A stretch of DNA of 64,000 nt from contig CM067075.1 in the NCBI GenBank assembly GCA_033980235.1, forward strand, positions 23,321,061 to 23,385,060, read 5' to 3'. The position numbers were made by a program, and so were the translations under genes. The notes under the pieces were generated by a model. It was not told the DNA's origin. It searched no databases and was given only the letters and a program-made list of their open reading frames with translations. Below are positions 61,105-64,000 of the stretch, piece by piece. Numbering within the stretch: the first letter of the stretch is position 1; each line of letters starts with the position of its first letter. Source of the DNA: Diadema setosum. Taxonomy: Eukaryota > Echinodermata > Echinoidea > Diadematoida > Diadematidae.

Positions 61105-62492
61105 ATGTCGTAAGTAATACGTCCATTGGTTTCAAATTTATGTCATCAGAGTTGAGAACGTATGGTGTAGTGTTCTTGAACAGAATTGGCCCCACAATGT
61201 TATTTCGATACTTGACTGATCTGATGTTCCTTCGTAACTTCAACTTGTTGGTTTGTTAATCGAGCACGTATCAGCTATAGTTGGCTACATAAACTGACAT
61301 ATGGTTACTTGGCGATTGTCGAAATGTTCCTTAGCTGCATATGTTAAAAGGCAAGTTTGAAAAGAGCTTGGAAGCAGCGTTTAGGAATGTCAATTGGTGG
61401 ATATTGTGTTTCTTATATTTCGTTGGTGTGTGTGCATCTTTCGACCAACACTTCATGCTCGTAGCTGATGATCGTTGATGCAAATACTTAATTATGGAGT
61501 AGTATGCTAATGTTGTCTCTTATGTTCATATTTTCTCCATATACAGGATGCGGAATGAGGTCGACGTCGAGCGTTTCCAGGTGGCGTCATCGCTGCTGAC
61601 GTTGGGCATGGATAACCTGCTGATGCCGATTTCTATCCACACCAACGAGCCTGACTTCAACAGGGCCATCGCCTCCGTCATCTGGTCTCGTCATCATCAG
61701 CAGACTACCTGTCAGATCTTCAACTGCCACGTCCCCAACTGCCCGCTCTGCCCCGGTGCGCCTCGGCTGTCCGCTCCGACGCCCGATGTGAGACCCGCGA
61801 TCCAGCAGCTGACCGACATTCCGAAGCCATCTGCGCGTCGATCTGAGGTCGTCAACTGGCTGGTATCTCCCTCGCCTTCTCAGCAAGCACCCGCTCGGGA
61901 TCGCGTCAGGCACCAGACTTTCTCCACGCGCCATCAGCACGTCTACCCAGCCCCGTCTTCCCTCTCCAGTGCGGCATCGCCTGACTCTTCCGGGAGTGCT
62001 CGATCCTCTCCGAACGCTTCCGATTCCTGCCCGAGTATCTCGCCGGATTACCTCGTCGAGTACCGCCGAAACAGCAGCGCCACCGTCGCTTCGCCGCCAT
62101 CGTCATCGGGACAGCCTGGGGAGCTGCCCTTCGCCTGCCGACACTGCCCGAAGCGATTCGCCCAAGCATCGAACCGTTCGTCGCACATGCGCACTCACAC
62201 CGGAGACCGCCCCTTCCGCTGCCCGTCGTGCCCGAAGTCCTTCGCCCAGAGGACGTCGCTCCGCACTCACCTCCGCACCCACACCGGCGATCGGCCCTAC
62301 CGCTGCCTCGACTGCGACCAGCGCTTCGGTGACCTGTCCACACTGACCAAGCATCGACGTACTCACACCGGAGAGAAGCCATACAGGTGTCACTACGAGG
62401 GGTGCAGCCGAGCCTTCGCCCAGTCAGGGAACCTGAAACGCCACTTCAGAACGCACGTCCTGGATCGTAAACTGGAGCGAATCTCAGCTTGA
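61105..62492 (+). CDS. C2H2 zinc-finger transcription factor, four fingers
   Basis: The main coding exon is 61547-62492, after a pyrimidine-containing acceptor (ccatatacag). Upstream, ATGTC at 61105-61109 sits directly against a strong GTAAGTA donor. Joining it gives ATG TCG ATG CGG, in frame, for a 316-residue protein with a good A at -3; otherwise translation starts at 61548 (314 residues). The N-terminus (about 1-60) is mildly hydrophobic, with a small CxxxxxCxxC cluster (CHVPNCPLC). Residues 75-190 are Ser/Pro-rich. Then come four tandem fingers, C-x2-C-x12-H-x3-H in fingers 1-3 and C-x4-C in finger 4, joined by TGDRP or TGEKP linkers. It should act in the nucleus as a sequence-specific DNA-binding protein. 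I do not recognise the orthologue. The GC-rich coding sequence contrasts with its AT-rich surroundings. Confidence 0.88.
62127..62460 (+). other. Four-finger C2H2 DNA-binding block
   Basis: Finger helices read QASNRSSHMRTH, QRTSLRTHLRTH, DLSTLTKHRRTH and QSGNLKRHFRTH. All zinc ligands are present, and canonical seven-residue linkers separate the fingers, so all four should bind DNA together over roughly 12 bp. Confidence 0.9.
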
Positions 62493-62674
62493 ACGGTGAA
62501 CATGTCTAGCTAATCGAACTCAGAACTGTGTTAAACCATGAAAGCCATTTCAACTCAGGAAATATTATCACTTTGAGCAGATAATTTCAATATGATATCA
62601 TGTACGCTTTAAGGCATTGGTGCTTACATGCCACGGTTGTATATATTTTCATCGCTTGCGAGTTCAATCAAGAT

Positions 62675-62680
62675 AATAAA
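62675..62680 (+). terminator. Poly(A) signal of zinc-finger gene
   Basis: AATAAA 183 bases after the stop codon, followed by T- and GT-rich sequence (tgaatgtttcgtcattctttgtgt) within 60 bases. This suits 3' end formation. Confidence 0.65.
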
Positions 62681-62922
62681 GCAAGTCATGTTCTATTACC
62701 CTGAAGACATTTCTGAATGTTTCGTCATTCTTTGTGTTTTGCACAAGTTCCTACGGTGAGAAATGATTGTGTATGCGCATGAATTACAGAGGATGTTCTA
62801 TGCTGTTTTCTTGATGTATGTGTGTGTGTCTGTGTGTGCGTGAGTGCAAATGTACAACGTGTAGGTGTAGATGAATATACATATATGGTGCATATCGCTT
62901 TATTTACTGTGCGGGCATACTT

Positions 62923-62975
<53 letters not shown>

Positions 62976-62995
62976 CATATATATATATATATGTA

Positions 62996-63040
<45 letters not shown>

Positions 63041-64000
63041 CATGTTGAGAATTCACGTATTGGCTCCACAAAGAAATGAAGAAACAAACTGTGATATGGC
63101 AATATTAAACCCCTCCCCCAACTACCCAGATACATGTGTACACGTACTGCTTAACTAATATAAAACAAAAACAAAACAAAAACATGCTATAATGATACAG
63201 AAACAACATTTAACACAATATACACATACACACAAACATCAGTAAAATAATTCCATATAGAAACATGTAGAACAATGTACCACACAACTGATATCATGTG
63301 GATCATAATTTATACTTCTGCAATAAACATTCTCTATATGACACAATACGTAACACAAAGCATAACAACGTGTAATGCAGTGCAGTGTTTCTGTAAAAAC
63401 TTCAACATAAAGATATTACTGATACCATATTCATGATTTGTGACCGTCAGTTAAAGTATTCTGATACCTGAAGGTATATTTCATACACACAGTTTGTCAC
63501 ACTGCTCAACACTAAGGTGTGGCAATATATCTCTAAAAGTTATTTGACTAAAACAATCTTGTGAAGTAATAATTTTGTTATATTCTTTGAATATATTCAC
63601 TTGATCTTGCCATCCAAAAAGATCAAGAGTTCCACGTAATTTTGATTAAATGTTTAAAGTGAAACATCAGATATCATATCTGTCAGCAATATCTGCCTTA
63701 ATGTGGTTCTGAAATGTAATTAAAACTGATTTATGCTCTACTGCTATGCACAGTTGTCATGAATTCTTCTCAATATGATGATTACGCTCTAACATTTACA
63801 GTTGATAGTAATACATTGGGGTAAAGTTCTAGCACACTGTTTACAGGATGGGCAGTGTTCACTCACAAATCAAGATAATTGGATGGTGTGTTTCTTCTTA
63901 AGCATGATAGGGTTCAGAAGTACAGAGTGAGTCATAAAAATGTCCCATCATTTTGAAGTGGTCTTCTTGAAAGTATGAACATTTAATCAAAACCCATGAT
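62681..64000. other. Non-coding 3' region
   Basis: AT-rich. (GT)n-like patch at 62818-62842 and long (TA)n at 62926-63034, interrupted twice. No gene or recognisable element after 63100. Confidence 0.6.
62926..63034. repeat. (TA)n microsatellite
   Basis: Over 100 bases of TA alternation with two short interruptions; it causes long Tyr/Ile frames on both strands. Confidence 0.97.

Noticed and set aside
61587..62393. Minus-strand and alternate-frame ORFs over the zinc-finger exon
   Set aside because: GC-rich coding DNA opens spurious frames; the zinc-finger frame has all motif residues.
62725..63135. 136-residue minus-strand Tyr/Ile frame
   Set aside because: Product of the (TA)n microsatellite.

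Overview
The window is animal nuclear DNA, AT-rich and full of introns, microsatellites and transposon debris. The visible gene content is scavenger-receptor-cysteine-rich (SRCR) and complement-control (CCP/sushi) receptor exons, joined by phase-1 introns, plus a Mag/SURL-like Ty3/gypsy retrotransposon. This points to a marine invertebrate deuterostome, most likely an echinoderm such as a sea urchin, a group known for greatly expanded SRCR receptors. The species itself cannot be read from the sequence.

Layout: (1) 1-18487, + strand: 3' part of receptor gene A. It has three CCP exons, a transmembrane exon and a cytoplasmic-tail exon; its signal peptide and ectodomain start lie left of the window. 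Its introns hold a complete but internally deleted LTR retrotransposon (5681-9161) and several repeat families. (2) 18488-23718: gene A 3' flank and spacer. (3) 23719-48640, + strand: a complete paralogue, gene B, in eight exons: signal peptide, three SRCR, two CCP, TM and tail. They join in frame to 577 residues. The 12.6-kb second intron carries LINE remnants, a roughly 174-bp satellite, a hAT element with 8-bp target duplications, small MITEs and a perfect 30-bp hairpin. (4) 48641-51065: 3' flank of gene B, colinear with the gene A flank, so about 190-21505 and 43330-51065 are copies of one segmental duplication. (5) 51066-61000: mostly non-coding DNA with foldback and GC-rich elements. (6) 61105-62492: a four-finger C2H2 zinc-finger gene with a minute first coding exon and a poly(A) signal at 62675. 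(7) 62681-64000: AT-rich non-coding sequence.

Genes A and B encode type I membrane receptors. Both tails keep a YxQP motif and an NxxY motif, so these proteins probably signal or are endocytosed after binding ligand; their ligands are unknown. Gene A has one CCP exon more than gene B, and its tail is eight residues longer. In gene B the SRCR domains have lost specific cysteines in pairs. Several transposon insertions in copy A are absent from the aligned site in copy B, so they postdate the duplication. All exon boundaries were set by eye from GT/AG sites, reading phase and paralogue comparison; no transcript or database evidence was available.
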